Part shown: piece after piece, positions 8,522-17,917 of the stretch
Position numbering within the stretch: the stretch's first letter is position 1
How the letters are laid out: each line of letters opens with the position of its first letter
DNA from: Pseudomonas nabeulensis
GTDB taxonomy: Bacteria; Pseudomonadota; Gammaproteobacteria; Pseudomonadales; Pseudomonadaceae
Direction: 5' to 3'
Assembly (NCBI RefSeq): GCF_004682045.1
Contig: NZ_QUZT01000005.1
Span: forward strand, 1-64,000
DNA: 64,000 nucleotides
Notes under the pieces: generated by a model
Database searches by the model: none
Seen by the model: only the letters and a program-made list of their open reading frames with translations
Told to the model about the DNA's origin: nothing
Position numbers and translations under genes: made by a program

Positions 8522-10909
8522 TCAGTTTTTCCCGCCAGCAGCTTGCGGCAGCGCGTAGGCGATGATGTAGTCCCCGTGATCCGGAGAGAGTCGAGCACCG
8601 CCGGCGGTCACCACCACGTATTGCTTGCCAGTGGTCGGTGAGCGGTAGCTCATCGGTGTGCTCTGGGTGCCAACCGGCAGACGCCCTTTCCACAATTCCT
8701 TTCCGCTGCGACTGTCATATGCGCGCAAGTAATAGTCCTGGGTTCCGGAGTAAAACGTCAGCCCCGAAGCGGTGCTGATCGGTCCGCCCAGCGTAGGCAT
8801 GCCGACCGGCATCGGCAGTGGCGAGCGGATGCCGATAGGAAGTACCGAATCCTTGATGGTCCCGGCCGGGCGCTGCCAGGCCAATTGACGCGTATTCAGG
8901 TCGATGGCCGACATCGTCCCCCACGGTGGTGCGTTGCAGGGGATGCCCAGCGGCGACATCAACGTAGCGTGTCTTGTAGCATAGGGGCCGCCCTTCTGAG
9001 GGTAGAGCCCCAGTGAGTGTGCAGCCGCTGTCGCGGCCGGGTCTACGTCTGCTTGCGGTACCAACGAGACCACTTGCGGCATGCGGATGTCGTTGACGAA
9101 CATTAGACCGCGCTGCTTGTCGATGCTGACTCCACCCCAGTTCATCCCACCGTAGTAGCCGGGGTAGATGATCGTGGGCTGGGTAGTGATTGGCGTGAAC
9201 GGCCCCTCATAGCGGGCTTGACGGAACTTGATGCGGCAATACAGTTGATCATAGAACGTGGCACCCCACATTGAGGCTTCTGTCAACGGCTCAGTACCAA
9301 TCTGCGGCATGCCAACCGAGTACGGCTGGGTTGGCGAGACTACGTTGCCGGGCTGAGCACCCTGCGGCACTGGCCGCTCCTCAACTGTAGTAATCGGCTG
9401 GCCGGTGCGACGGTCAAGCACAAACAACTGCCCAGTCTTGGTTGGCTGAATTAGTGCTGGCACGACTTTCCCGTTGGCATCTGGAACATCCACAAGAGCG
9501 GGTTGAGTGGCGTTGTCGTAGTCCCACGTGTCGTTATGCACAGTTTGAAACTTCCAGCGCTCTTGCCCGGTAGCTATGTCCAGAGCGAGAATGGTGGTGG
9601 AATAGTCGCGTGTTTCCTTGCTCCGGTTGGCGCCCCAGAAATCGTCTGAGCCTCCGCCCATGGGCAGGTAGATCAGGCCTAACGCGTCATCGAAGGCAGG
9701 GGTGGACCACATGTTGGCGGTACTGTGCAAGAAATCCTGTCCCGGCGGCGGAGGTGCAGGAGTGTGCGGGCTTCCCGGGTCGAACGCCCATACCAACTCG
9801 CCGGAAGTCACATCAAAGGCGCGGATAACTCCACCGGGCATGGTCTCGGCGCGGCCGTCCATAACAAAACCACCAACAACGACCAAGTTGCGCACTACGG
9901 TCGGGGCGGAGGTTTGGTAGTAGAAGTTCAGATTGTCCTTGCCCATGCGCTCGGTCAGGTCGACCTCGCCATCTCGGCCGAACTCAGGGCAACGCTGACC
10001 ACTTCGCGCATCCAGAGCGTACATTTTTGCCTGTACAGTGGTCACGAGAATGCGGTTGGCACACAGCGCCGGAGCGGCACCGGCAGTGCCCCCTCCTTCC
10101 GCCGCAGTTGCCTGGTGATAACCCACGCCTCGACAGCGGCTGTAGGCCGTCTCGCGGATGCCGGGATCAAACCGCCAGCGTTCTTCGCCTGTGTCGGCAT
10201 TTAGCGCCAGCACCTGATTACGTGGTGTGCAGGCATAGAGCGTATCGCCAACCTGCAGCGGTGTGTCCTGCGCTTCCACGCCAGGTTCGCTCATGTCACC
10301 AGTGCGTTTGATCCACGCCACCTGCAACTGACCGACGTTGGCCGGGGTGATCTGAGTCTCTGGCACGTAGCGTGTGCCGTCAGGCGTGCGTCCGAAATGG
10401 CTCCAGCCACTCGTGTCCTCGGCCGCCTGATGGGTAGGAGCCTCAGGCGCGGATCCAGACGCTACTTTGGGGCTGATCACGCCATGCGGCATAAACATCG
10501 CGCCAGCACCGGCCACTAGCACGGCGACCAGCGCGACGGCCAGCCCGCGTGCTAGCGCCTTTCCTTGGCCACCGCGCAGGCTGGGCAGTACCAGCACGAC
10601 CAATACTGCCAGCACCAGCATTGGCGCCAGCCGGGGCACAAGCGGCCAGAAGCTCGTCCCAACCTCGGCCAGGGACCAGACCACCGTGGCGACGAAGCCC
10701 AGTCCGAACAGCCAAGCTCCCGCGAGACGAGCGCGAGCCATGAGAATTCCCGACAGCGCCAGCACAGCACCGATCAGGGCGTAGTACCACGAGCCACCCA
10801 GGCCGATCAGCCATAGTCCGCCGGCCAGCAGTGGTAGGCCGGCCAACAGCAGTACGAGCCCTAAGGCAAAGACGAACCATGGCCTATTCCTGAATTGCGT
10901 AGCAGTCAT
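8522..10909 (-). CDS. membrane-bound PQQ-dependent dehydrogenase, glucose/quinate type (copy 2)
   Basis: A 795-residue quinoprotein, paralogous to the one at 5069-7417. It has an N-terminal block of about five membrane helices (residues 10-145), then a PQQ propeller with GWSHFGRTPDGTRYVPETQI, WDYDNATQPALVDVP and GKELWKGRLPVGTQSTPMSY. The ATG at 10909 has GGAAGA upstream. It is first in the minus-strand run and shares an 81-base control region with the divergent TetR-type gene, which suggests local regulation. Substrate unknown. Two paralogs with one reductase suggest two oxidation steps or two related substrates. Confidence 0.88.
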   Translation of the reverse strand: MTATQFRNRPWFVFALGLVLLLAGLPLLAGGLWLIGLGGSWYYALIGAVLALSGILMARARLAGAWLFGLGFVATVVWSLAEVGTSFWPLVPRLAPMLVLAVLVVLVLPSLRGGQGKALARGLAVALVAVLVAGAGAMFMPHGVISPKVASGSAPEAPTHQAAEDTSGWSHFGRTPDGTRYVPETQITPANVGQLQVAWIKRTGDMSEPGVEAQDTPLQVGDTLYACTPRNQVLALNADTGEERWRFDPGIRETAYSRCRGVGYHQATAAEGGGTAGAAPALCANRILVTTVQAKMYALDARSGQRCPEFGRDGEVDLTERMGKDNLNFYYQTSAPTVVRNLVVVGGFVMDGRAETMPGGVIRAFDVTSGELVWAFDPGSPHTPAPPPPGQDFLHSTANMWSTPAFDDALGLIYLPMGGGSDDFWGANRSKETRDYSTTILALDIATGQERWKFQTVHNDTWDYDNATQPALVDVPDANGKVVPALIQPTKTGQLFVLDRRTGQPITTVEERPVPQGAQPGNVVSPTQPYSVGMPQIGTEPLTEASMWGATFYDQLYCRIKFRQARYEGPFTPITTQPTIIYPGYYGGMNWGGVSIDKQRGLMFVNDIRMPQVVSLVPQADVDPAATAAAHSLGLYPQKGGPYATRHATLMSPLGIPCNAPPWGTMSAIDLNTRQLAWQRPAGTIKDSVLPIGIRSPLPMPVGMPTLGGPISTASGLTFYSGTQDYYLRAYDSRSGKELWKGRLPVGTQSTPMSYRSPTTGKQYVVVTAGGARLSPDHGDYIIAYALPQAAGGKN

Positions 10910-10963
10910 ATTTGTCTTCCAATTAGGGCCACGCGGATGTCGCGTGCATACGCTATAGTGTAT

Positions 10964-10975
10964 CTACATTTGTAG
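10964..10975. promoter_or_regulatory. palindrome in TetR/PQQ-dehydrogenase intergenic region
   Basis: CTACATTTGTAG (arms CTACA and TGTAG, 2-base spacer) lies between the divergent dehydrogenase and TetR-type genes, next to an A/T-rich stretch (CTATAGTGTAT) that could hold promoter elements. The position suits an operator for the neighbouring regulator. The assignment is by position and symmetry only. Confidence 0.4.
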
Positions 10976-10990
10976 AGGATCATCATTCAA

Positions 10991-11482
10991 TTGAACAACA
11001 AACGCAAGGATCAGATCGGAGCAGGGGCTGTTCGAGTTCTTTCGAGGCATGGGGCTCGTGGGTTGACGCATCGAGCTGTTGACGAACTTTTGGGATTACC
11101 AACTGGGTCGACGTCCTTTTACTGCAGAACCCGGGCGGCCCTGCTGCAACTTGCGCTGGATAGCGCAATGGAACAAGACAGAGCGATATTCCAGCAATTC
11201 ATGCTTCCGGCGGGAGGTGTGGATCTAGATGGTTTGCTGGCACACCTGGCATCGCCCGAGGCGCGAGAACTGGCACTGGCACGCTTCGAATTGTTTCTAA
11301 TGGCGGCGCGCGACGGAACGTTCAGGGCCCAGCTGCTTCGACACCGCGAGCGCTTTATAGCGTTAGCGATGGAGTCAATGGCGCAACAGGGGCGGGAGCC
11401 CACCAAAGAGGCTGCAACGGAATTAATCACCACATCGGAGGGGCACTTGTTCCACAGCATTGTTTACGGTCCTGATGCGTAG
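10991..11482 (+). CDS. TetR-family transcriptional regulator
   Basis: A 163-residue protein with an N-terminal HTH of TetR type (KDQIGAGAVRVLSRHGARGLT, then HRAVDELLGLPTGSTSFYCR). The C-terminal helical ligand domain is shorter than usual. The start is a TTG at 10991; no ATG exists before the HTH, so a non-ATG start is needed. It is divergent from the PQQ-dehydrogenase run and very likely controls it. The inducer is unknown. Confidence 0.75.
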   Translation: MNNKRKDQIGAGAVRVLSRHGARGLTHRAVDELLGLPTGSTSFYCRTRAALLQLALDSAMEQDRAIFQQFMLPAGGVDLDGLLAHLASPEARELALARFELFLMAARDGTFRAQLLRHRERFIALAMESMAQQGREPTKEAATELITTSEGHLFHSIVYGPDA

Positions 11483-11721
11483 GCGCTCTTCCCCCTGCGA
11501 AGACGACTCCAGCAATCGGCTAGCTAGACTGTCATTCAGCCCAAATTGATCGGCATCTGAACGCGCTTTTCGGACGTAAGTGCAACAGCACATGCCCTGT
11601 CTGCAGAAATGTTGCTATTGCCGCTTTGCGCAACAGCGCAAGATGGTGCCGTGACGTCATCAGCCGGCTGTGAGCTGAGAGCAGTTAGTTGACGTGCCAC
11701 TTACAAGCAGATTCCAGGACT

Positions 11722-11905
11722 CGGGCGCGCAGTCCAGCGCGACGCGCTCTTCGCTCTGGATAGCATGCGTAGGAATCGACTATGAAGACCCAACAAATCT
11801 GCAAGCTCCGGGCGCTCATCGCCTCCACAGCGCGATCCAGCTGGCTTTTTTTCGGCTCTCATGTGGCACTTGGCCCACGACGACGCACCTCATGCAAATG
11901 GTTCA
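11722..11905 (+). repeat. diverged direct repeat, copy B (right of PQQ module), in a 640-base gene-free stretch
   Basis: This partner of the repeat at 4401-4580 has the same order of conserved blocks, including GGAATCG, an ATG (11782) and CTCTCATGTGGC. From its ATG an 86-codon frame is open to 12042 (MKTQQICKLRALIAS, then a basic region). It is not a family I recognise and may be a relic. The rest of 11483-12124 shows no gene. An 8-bp stem, GCGATGCA and TGCATCGC, at 12068-12101 lies just before the receptor pseudogene. Confidence 0.5.
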
Positions 11906-12124
11906 AGACAGCGCTAACCTCATGCTCCTTATGCGTTTCCAAGCGTCACATGGTTGGTACGGATGACTTGACGCCTGCCTTTTTTAATCCAGTCCTTGCG
12001 CCACGCGCTCATTTGGGACTTTCGACCCATCTGTGCCTGTAGCTGATCGCGCAAGTTCGATTTGTGGGCGATGCAATGCGTCATAGGGCGCACTGCATCG
12101 CGATTATCTTCAGGAATGCTATTC

Positions 12125-14279
12125 ATGTTTTCATATCGGTATCCCGCCAGGATCATCGTGATCAGTGCGGCCGCAGCCACCTTCAGTCTTCCGGCAATCG
12201 CCCAAACGTCTTCCCCCACAGACGGTACTATTACCGAGCTCGAAGCCGTCACGGTGACTGCACCACCACTCAACAAAGCACTGGAAGTCAACGCCGGAGC
12301 CTTCGGCGCCAAGGATACGATGGAGATTCCGATCTCCATCCAGAGCTACTCGGCCAAAACCATCGCCGAGTCTTCCGCCCGAACCGTGCAGGACGTGCTC
12401 TAAAACGATCCATCGGTCACGGGCGCTTCCTACGGGAGCAGCTTCGACAACTTCCGCATTCGCGGCTTTGTGATGGACAACTTCAATACGGTTCGCCGGG
12501 ACGGCCTGACGTTGGCGCCGCACCATGACATGCCGCTGGAGCTGTTCGAGCGGGTGGATGTGCTCAAGGGGCCATCCGGGTTCCTCTACGGTTTCAACTC
12601 GCCGGGCGGTAGCGTCAACTACCTGACGAAGCGGCCGACCCTCGCCCTTCACGAACGTGAGTCTGCAAGGCTCCAGTCTGCAGGGCCGCTATGTCGCTAT
12701 CGACACCAGCGATTCAGCGTTCGACGGGGCGTTCGGCTACCGGCTCAATGCTGGCTACGAGAAGAACGGTGATTTCGACCATGCCTATGACCTAGAACGC
12801 AAATTCCTCGGCCTGAGTACAGACTTCCGCATCAGCGATCGTGCCTTGCTGCAACTGAGTGCCGACTACTCGTCGAAGACCAATCTGGCCGACCCGTTGC
12901 TACGCGCCGATCAGAGCGGACGAGCCAATCCACTCGATCCGTCCAGCTATGTGCTTCCGCCCAGGGTAAATCGGCGCGATGCATTGTCCCCCTCATGGTT
13001 CCGGCACAAGACCGAAGGCCAGAACATCGACGCCAAGTTCGAGTACAACCTGAACGAAAGTTGGACATCGGTGACGCAAGCGAACTATTCCCGCGTCGAG
13101 CGGCACGGCGGCTTCAACGATCTGTTCGACATTCAACCCAATGGCGACATCGGCTATGCGGATTACTATGTGTCTCGTGGCGAGGTATTCAGCACCTGGT
13201 CGCTGCAAAGCTACCTGGCCGGCAAGTTTCTCACGGGCGACGTGCTTCACGATGTGTTCTTCGGTGCCAGCCACAAGCAGTTCAAGGATCGCAGTCCGTA
13301 CTGGGACTTCGTGGAGAGCGGCGGCGCCTTGACCCCAGGCGACGTTTCCGTGGGCAACATCCTCAACCCAGTACAGCCCCCAAAATGGCACTTCGGCCCG
13401 GAGAACGACCTTGAGTTCCACACAACGATCAAGGAAAGCTCAGTCTTCGCCAGTGACCTGATCACATTGAACGACTACTTCGAGGTGCTGCTGGGCGGGC
13501 GCTACATCCAGTACCGTGCGCGTAACCTGTCCGCCGATGCGCTACCTCAAGACAAGAACGCGTTCGTGCCGACGGGTGCGTTGATCTTCCGCCCGACGGC
13601 CAACATCATGACCTACCTGAGCTACACGCGCGGCTTCGAGAAGGGCGAATACGCGCCGTTCTATGTCCACAACGCCAACCCACCATCCGATGCGATCGAG
13701 TCCGAGCAGTTGGAAATCGGCCTTAAGGCGGATATCAACCGCTGGCTGAACCTGGGGGTCGCAGCATTCAACATCGAGCGCGATGCCAACTACGTGAACC
13801 TGGATAACTACTTCGTCAGCGGAGGCCAGTATCGCCATCGAGGCGTCGAATTCACGGGTACCGCAGAAATCAGCGACCAGCTGACGCTGTACGGAAACCT
13901 GGCCTACCTAGACACCGAACTGCGCGGTGTCGTCGATCCAACCGTCCTCGGCAAGCGCAGTGAAGGTGTACCGCGCTGGAAGGGGGCGCTGGGCGGGCGC
14001 TACGCCTTTGCCCAGGTGCCGGGTCTGTCGGTTGACACGATGCTCAGCTATACCGGTAGCCGACCGGTCGATGCCCAGAACAGCGGCTTCATCCCCAGCT
14101 ACCCACTCTGGGACGCCGGCATCAGCTATGAGACCAAGTTAGGCGGCACCCCCACGACCTTCCGGCTGCACGGCAAGAACCTCACCAACAAGTACTACTA
14201 CGCCAGCGCTCTGTATCAGGGTGGTCTGATGGTGGGACGCGGGCGCGAGGTCTTCCTGTCGACGCAGTTCCGTTTCTGA
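12125..14279 (+). pseudogene. TonB-dependent siderophore receptor, nonsense plus frameshift
   Basis: From ATG 12125 there is a signal peptide (MFSYRYPARIIVISAAAATF), a linker with the TonB-box-like ITELEAVTVTA, and a plug domain. A TAA at 12401-12403 interrupts the plug (RTVQDVL-stop-NDPSVTGAS) where Lys or Gln is usual. The same frame continues (FRIRGFVMDNFNTV, FERVDVLKGPSGFLYG, PGGSVNYLTKRP). It then breaks near 12636-12650, after which the barrel runs intact in another frame from about 12650 to the terminal ...EVFLSTQFRF. The barrel resembles FpvA/FhuE-class siderophore receptors. Two independent lesions make it non-functional. The PepSY gene begins 2 bases after its stop, so the pair was one transcription unit. 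Confidence 0.88.
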
Positions 14280-14280
14280 C

Positions 14281-15498
14281 ATGTTCAGGAACCTCCGGGC
14301 AGGCTGCCTGCGCCTGCATCGTTGGTTCGGTCTGGCCGGCGCCGCATTCTTCGTGCTGATCGGCCTGACCGGCTGCGTGCTGGCCTTCTACGAAGAGCTC
14401 GATGCATGGATGACCCCCGAGCTCCTGGCATCCGCACGGCCAGACCAGGAACCGCTGGATCTGGCCACGCTGGCCGAACGTGCGCAGGCACTTGCTCCCG
14501 AGGTTCAGGTGGTGGAGGCCACCTGGCGTCACGCCGGACGGCAAGCCGAGATTCGTACCCGTCCGTGGGCCGGGGCGCAAACCGGCGTCGATCCAGGGTT
14601 CGACAGTCTCCTGCTCGATCCCTGGACCGGGGCCGAACTCGGCCGACGTACCTGGGGCGATATTCGACAGGGTACGATCAACCTCGTCCCCTTCGTTTAC
14701 CGCCTGCACTATGAACTCGCCCTGGGTCATCCGGGCATGCTGTTGCTGGGCTTGATCGCACTGGGCTGGACACTGGACTGCTTCGTGGGCCTCTTATTGA
14801 CCCTGCCTATGCCGGCACAGCGCACAGCTGCCCGCAGGCAGGTCAAAAGCTTCTGGTCGCGTTGGGCGCCCGCATGGCGGATCAAGCATCCGGCCTCCAG
14901 CATACGACGGCTGTTCGATCTGCATCGGGCGTTCAGTCTCTGGTGCTGGCTGGTGCTGCTGGTATTCGCCTGGTCCAGCGTGTCCTTAAATCTGCCGTCG
15001 GTCTACGAGCCGGTGATGCGGACACTGACTGGCTATCAAACGCCCGCCGTGGCGGACATGCCCAAAGCTGCAGCGGACGTCGACCTGGTCGCTACTCTGT
15101 CGTGGCCGCTGGCCCTGAGCCGGGCCCGCCTGCTGATGGCGGAGCAGGCTGCGCACCAAGGCCTGACCATTGATCGCGAGGTCATGCTGCGCTTCATGCC
15201 GGACGACAGGATGTGGCTGTATCGCACCCGAACCAATCGCGATGTTCTGGAGCGCCGCGGCGCGACCGACCTGTACCTTGATGCAGGCACCGGCGATCTG
15301 GTGACGCTCCAGTTGCCGACCGGGGATCAGGCCGGCCAGACGATCACGCACTGGCTCTATGCGTTGCATGTGGCGAATGTCTGGGGGTGGCCCTGGAGGC
15401 TCATCGTTGCGGCTCTAGGCATCATTGTGACGATGCTGTCGGTCACGGGCATTCTCATCTGGATGCGTAAACGCGCCGCCAAATCCGAGCAGACATAA
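14281..15498 (+). CDS. PepSY-domain inner-membrane protein (siderophore-associated)
   Basis: A 405-residue PepSY-associated membrane protein. It has an N-terminal helix (LAGAAFFVLIGLTGCVLAFY), a first PepSY-like periplasmic part, two central helices, a second periplasmic part and a C-terminal helix. It starts 2 bases after the receptor pseudogene. Family members next to TonB receptors include ferric reductases that release iron from siderophores. Conserved membrane His residues (LHRWFG; LHRAFSLWCW; HWLYALHVANVWGWPW) fit haem or metal ligands in that role. The frame is intact although its receptor is broken. Confidence 0.75.
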   Translation: MFRNLRAGCLRLHRWFGLAGAAFFVLIGLTGCVLAFYEELDAWMTPELLASARPDQEPLDLATLAERAQALAPEVQVVEATWRHAGRQAEIRTRPWAGAQTGVDPGFDSLLLDPWTGAELGRRTWGDIRQGTINLVPFVYRLHYELALGHPGMLLLGLIALGWTLDCFVGLLLTLPMPAQRTAARRQVKSFWSRWAPAWRIKHPASSIRRLFDLHRAFSLWCWLVLLVFAWSSVSLNLPSVYEPVMRTLTGYQTPAVADMPKAAADVDLVATLSWPLALSRARLLMAEQAAHQGLTIDREVMLRFMPDDRMWLYRTRTNRDVLERRGATDLYLDAGTGDLVTLQLPTGDQAGQTITHWLYALHVANVWGWPWRLIVAALGIIVTMLSVTGILIWMRKRAAKSEQT

Positions 15499-15636
15499 TC
15501 TTACCGGCGCCGCGAACAGTAGGCACAACTGGTACAGGAGCAGAAACAGGCCCTTCATTCGTACTGATTTGAAGGGAGCTTATCCTGTCGAGGCCTGTGG
15601 CGTGGCATTGCAGAAAGCCTTCCACCTACCTTTAAT

Positions 15637-15654
15637 GTTATGTTATAACATTAC
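15637..15654. promoter_or_regulatory. Zur box upstream of the M23 peptidase gene
   Basis: GTTATGTTATAACATTAC is an 18-bp palindrome with one mismatch, centred between 15645 and 15646. It fits the gamma-proteobacterial Zur operator (ATGTTATA-TATAACAT core). It lies 61 bases before the M23 start, and the same core recurs as a perfect palindrome before zur itself. This predicts zinc repression of the peptidase gene. Confidence 0.85.
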
Positions 15655-15715
15655 TTTTTGGGGCAGGCGTGCCTGTCTTGTATCTTCCATCCATTGATAG
15701 AGGTAGGCACTCCCA

Positions 15716-17071
15716 ATGGTATTTTCGCGCGCGGAAAGAACACCCTCAAACAACGACAGAACAAATGCGCTTTCCCCCCGCGCTTATCAACTTCGGTTGG
15801 CACTCTTGGTATTGGCGAGTGCATTGTGCCTGTATGCCTACTTCTGGCCCCATGCGCCAGCCTCAAAACAAACAGATTCCATTCAGCCGCCTATTAAGAC
15901 CATCTCCTCCTTAGCCTCCATCGACCCATTACCCTCTTCGGCGGACGCCCCACAGGATGCAGCGGCTACAACTCATATCATTCAACCTGGGGATACACTT
16001 AGCGGTATATTTTCCCAACGAAACATTGATGCGGCGACTATGAACGCAGTTCTAGCTGCTGATGAGGAGCTGCTCGCACTTGATGTTTTAAGGCCAGGTA
16101 ATACGCTGCATTTCGAGCAAGCCCCCAATTCAATCGAGCTGCTTGCGCTCTCGCTGGTCGTACATCCAGGCAGAACTATTCATTACCGACGAGCAACTGA
16201 TGGGTTCTTCGAGTTTGAAGAGGAAATCAAGCCCAGTTACTGGCACGAAGATGTATTCAGTGCCCAGATCCGCGGCAGTTTCTACACCTCGGCCAGCCAA
16301 ACGGGACTGAGCGACGGGGAAATCCTGCAAGCTCAACGCATCCTCGAAGATCGTGTGAACTTCCATCGGGACATTCAGGTGGACGACCGTTTTGAGATTG
16401 TCCTGAGTAGAGAAATGGTCGATGCCGGATCAACCGGACAAACTCGAATTGAAGCCATTCGACTCCAGGGGGCCAAGCTTGCTCAGAGCGCGTTTCTCCA
16501 CGTCGATGGCAACTACTACAACGACAACGGTGAGAGCCTGAGCAGGGCGTTCCTCCGTCACCCCATGCAAGGCAACTACCGCGTCAGTTCACCTTTCAAC
16601 CTTCGTCGCCTGCACCCGGTCACCAAGCGTATCGCACCGCATCATGGCGTGGACTTCGCCATGCCAACCGGCACCCCCATACTTTCCACAGGCGACGGGG
16701 TCGTTTCAAGAATCGGCAACCACCCGTACGCCGGACAGTACATCGAAGTTGAACATCCAGGGCAGTTCAAAACGCGCTACTTGCACCTGAGCCAGGTCCA
16801 AGTCAAGCAAGGGCAGCAGGTCAGCCGTGGAGATCGCATCGCCTTGTCAGGTAACACCGGGCGCAGCACGGGGCCACATCTGCATTTCGAGTTGCACGTC
16901 AATAATAGGCCTGTTGATCCATTAAAGGCCGATATACCCACTGCCACTCGCATACCTGCGAAGGAGATGGCCTTGTTCCGCAACAGGGTCGCTACCTTGG
17001 TCGCAGTGATGGACAATAGACTGCACTTGGCATCCCGCATGAAGCCAAACGCTCAAAACACGGACGGTTGA
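15716..17071 (+). CDS. LysM-M23 metallo-endopeptidase under a Zur box (ShyB-like)
   Basis: A 451-residue membrane-anchored murein endopeptidase. One transmembrane segment lies at about 27-45, followed by a LysM-like segment (HIIQPGDTLSGIF, about 87-100), a middle domain, and an M23 LytM domain at about 280-420. Zinc ligands are visible: H309 and D313 in HHGVD, and H388-L-H390 in the HLHFEL motif, with YLHL before it. RBS AGGTAGG precedes ATG 15716. MepM/ShyA-type enzymes cut peptide cross-links to allow wall growth. The Zur box 61 bases upstream makes this a zinc-repressed copy, as known for V. cholerae ShyB. ShyB works at low zinc; whether this one does is inference. Confidence 0.88.
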   Translation: MVFSRAERTPSNNDRTNALSPRAYQLRLALLVLASALCLYAYFWPHAPASKQTDSIQPPIKTISSLASIDPLPSSADAPQDAAATTHIIQPGDTLSGIFSQRNIDAATMNAVLAADEELLALDVLRPGNTLHFEQAPNSIELLALSLVVHPGRTIHYRRATDGFFEFEEEIKPSYWHEDVFSAQIRGSFYTSASQTGLSDGEILQAQRILEDRVNFHRDIQVDDRFEIVLSREMVDAGSTGQTRIEAIRLQGAKLAQSAFLHVDGNYYNDNGESLSRAFLRHPMQGNYRVSSPFNLRRLHPVTKRIAPHHGVDFAMPTGTPILSTGDGVVSRIGNHPYAGQYIEVEHPGQFKTRYLHLSQVQVKQGQQVSRGDRIALSGNTGRSTGPHLHFELHVNNRPVDPLKADIPTATRIPAKEMALFRNRVATLVAVMDNRLHLASRMKPNAQNTDG

Positions 17072-17097
17072 GTGATGGCGGCTCTGCGCCTACAGGA

Positions 17098-17303
17098 TCA
17101 GCCAAGCGCACCTAGATCGCGCTCGGCCCGCTCGAACCAGCCGATCACAGATCGCCAATGCGCGTCACCATAGAGGCGGCGAAACCTTCGCGCTTCTTCT
17201 GACTGCTCGCCAAGCGCTGAGCAATAAAGGCCGGTGTCAGCGCTATGCCGCATTCAACCGTAATGCAGTGACGCCATTGCTCGTAGGTTTGTGGAAAGAC
17301 CAT
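17098..17303 (-). pseudogene. small conserved hypothetical protein, frameshifted
   Basis: From ATG 17303 (GAGGGG upstream) the frame reads MVFPQTYEQWRHCITVECG, then LTPAFIAQRLASSQ, and then diverges to a stop at 17145. The neighbouring frame continues with plausible sequence (FRRLYGDAHWRSVIGWFERA) to TGA at 17098. One lost base near 17175-17215 accounts for this. The intact form, about 68 residues, resembles small proteins found beside zinc-responsive loci in pseudomonads (recalled, not searched). It is divergent from zur and shares its Zur box. Confidence 0.6.
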
Positions 17304-17404
17304 TGATACCCCTCTTCGAATCTCACGGGAGCGAAGACTGCGGGCTTGCTTTATCGCACACGGCCAGACCTTCTTGCTTAACGCGTTGAACTGTCGCCTC
17401 TGAA

Positions 17405-17426
17405 CTGTTATGTTATAACATAACAG
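17405..17426. promoter_or_regulatory. Zur box (perfect 22-bp palindrome) between zur and a divergent small gene
   Basis: The 22 bases form a perfect palindrome whose inner 20 are TGTTATGTTATAACATAACA. It is a strong match to the Zur operator. It sits 54 bases before the zur start and 101 bases from the divergent small gene, so it predicts zur autoregulation and zinc control of the long operon downstream. Confidence 0.92.
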
Positions 17427-17480
17427 ATTGAGTGACCAACCCTTCCAATCGGGCCGCATGAGACTGGCCGGGAGATTTCA

Positions 17481-17885
17481 ATGCAACTGACCGCAAACCA
17501 ACAGCTGGTTTTGAGCGCTCTGCAACGCGCCAATGGCCCGCTCAGCGCTTATGCACTTCTTGAGCAGCTGCGTGCAGTTGGCTTGAACGCACCGGCGCAG
17601 GTCTATCGCGCATTGGAGCGGCTGGCACAACATGGCTTTGTGCACCGCCTGGAAACCCTGAACGCCTACGTCACCTGTAAGCACCCCCAGAGCTGCAAGC
17701 ATAGCTTCAAGGCATTCGCCATCTGTGAAAACTGTGGACATATCGACGAGTTTGTCGACAACGATCTCGGTCAACGCCTGGGGCGCTGGGCAGAGAACAA
17801 CGCTTTTTCTATGGGAGACCACGCGATTGAGCTCCGCGGCACGTGTGCGAACTGCATGAAGCTTGCTCAGGCAACTCCCATCTGA
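17481..17885 (+). CDS. zur: Zur, zinc-responsive Fur-family repressor
   Basis: A 134-residue Fur-family protein. A winged helix spans about 1-60 (LSAYALLEQLRAVGLNAPAQ, VYRALERLAQHGFVHRLETL). A metal-binding/dimerisation domain follows, with the two structural CxxC pairs C82/C85 (ICENCGHIDEF) and C122/C125 (TCANC). Extra C66, H68, C72 and H74 could belong to the regulatory site. This pattern is typical of Zur rather than Fur. It is preceded by a perfect Zur box and followed by zinc-homeostasis genes. With zinc it should repress both boxed promoters. A chromosomal zur probably exists too, which would make this a second copy. Confidence 0.93.
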   Translation: MQLTANQQLVLSALQRANGPLSAYALLEQLRAVGLNAPAQVYRALERLAQHGFVHRLETLNAYVTCKHPQSCKHSFKAFAICENCGHIDEFVDNDLGQRLGRWAENNAFSMGDHAIELRGTCANCMKLAQATPI

Positions 17886-17917
17886 ATCCAAAAGGCATTT
17901 ACACGATGATCCATTTT

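Noticed and set aside
8502-8693. N-terminal extension of the MDR reductase
   Set aside because: It would overlap the preceding dehydrogenase, and ATG 8501 has a good ribosome-binding site and matches the family start.
10964-10975. Zur box in front of the PQQ module
   Set aside because: The palindrome CTACATTTGTAG lacks the ATGTTATA-TATAACAT core, so it is listed only as a candidate local operator.
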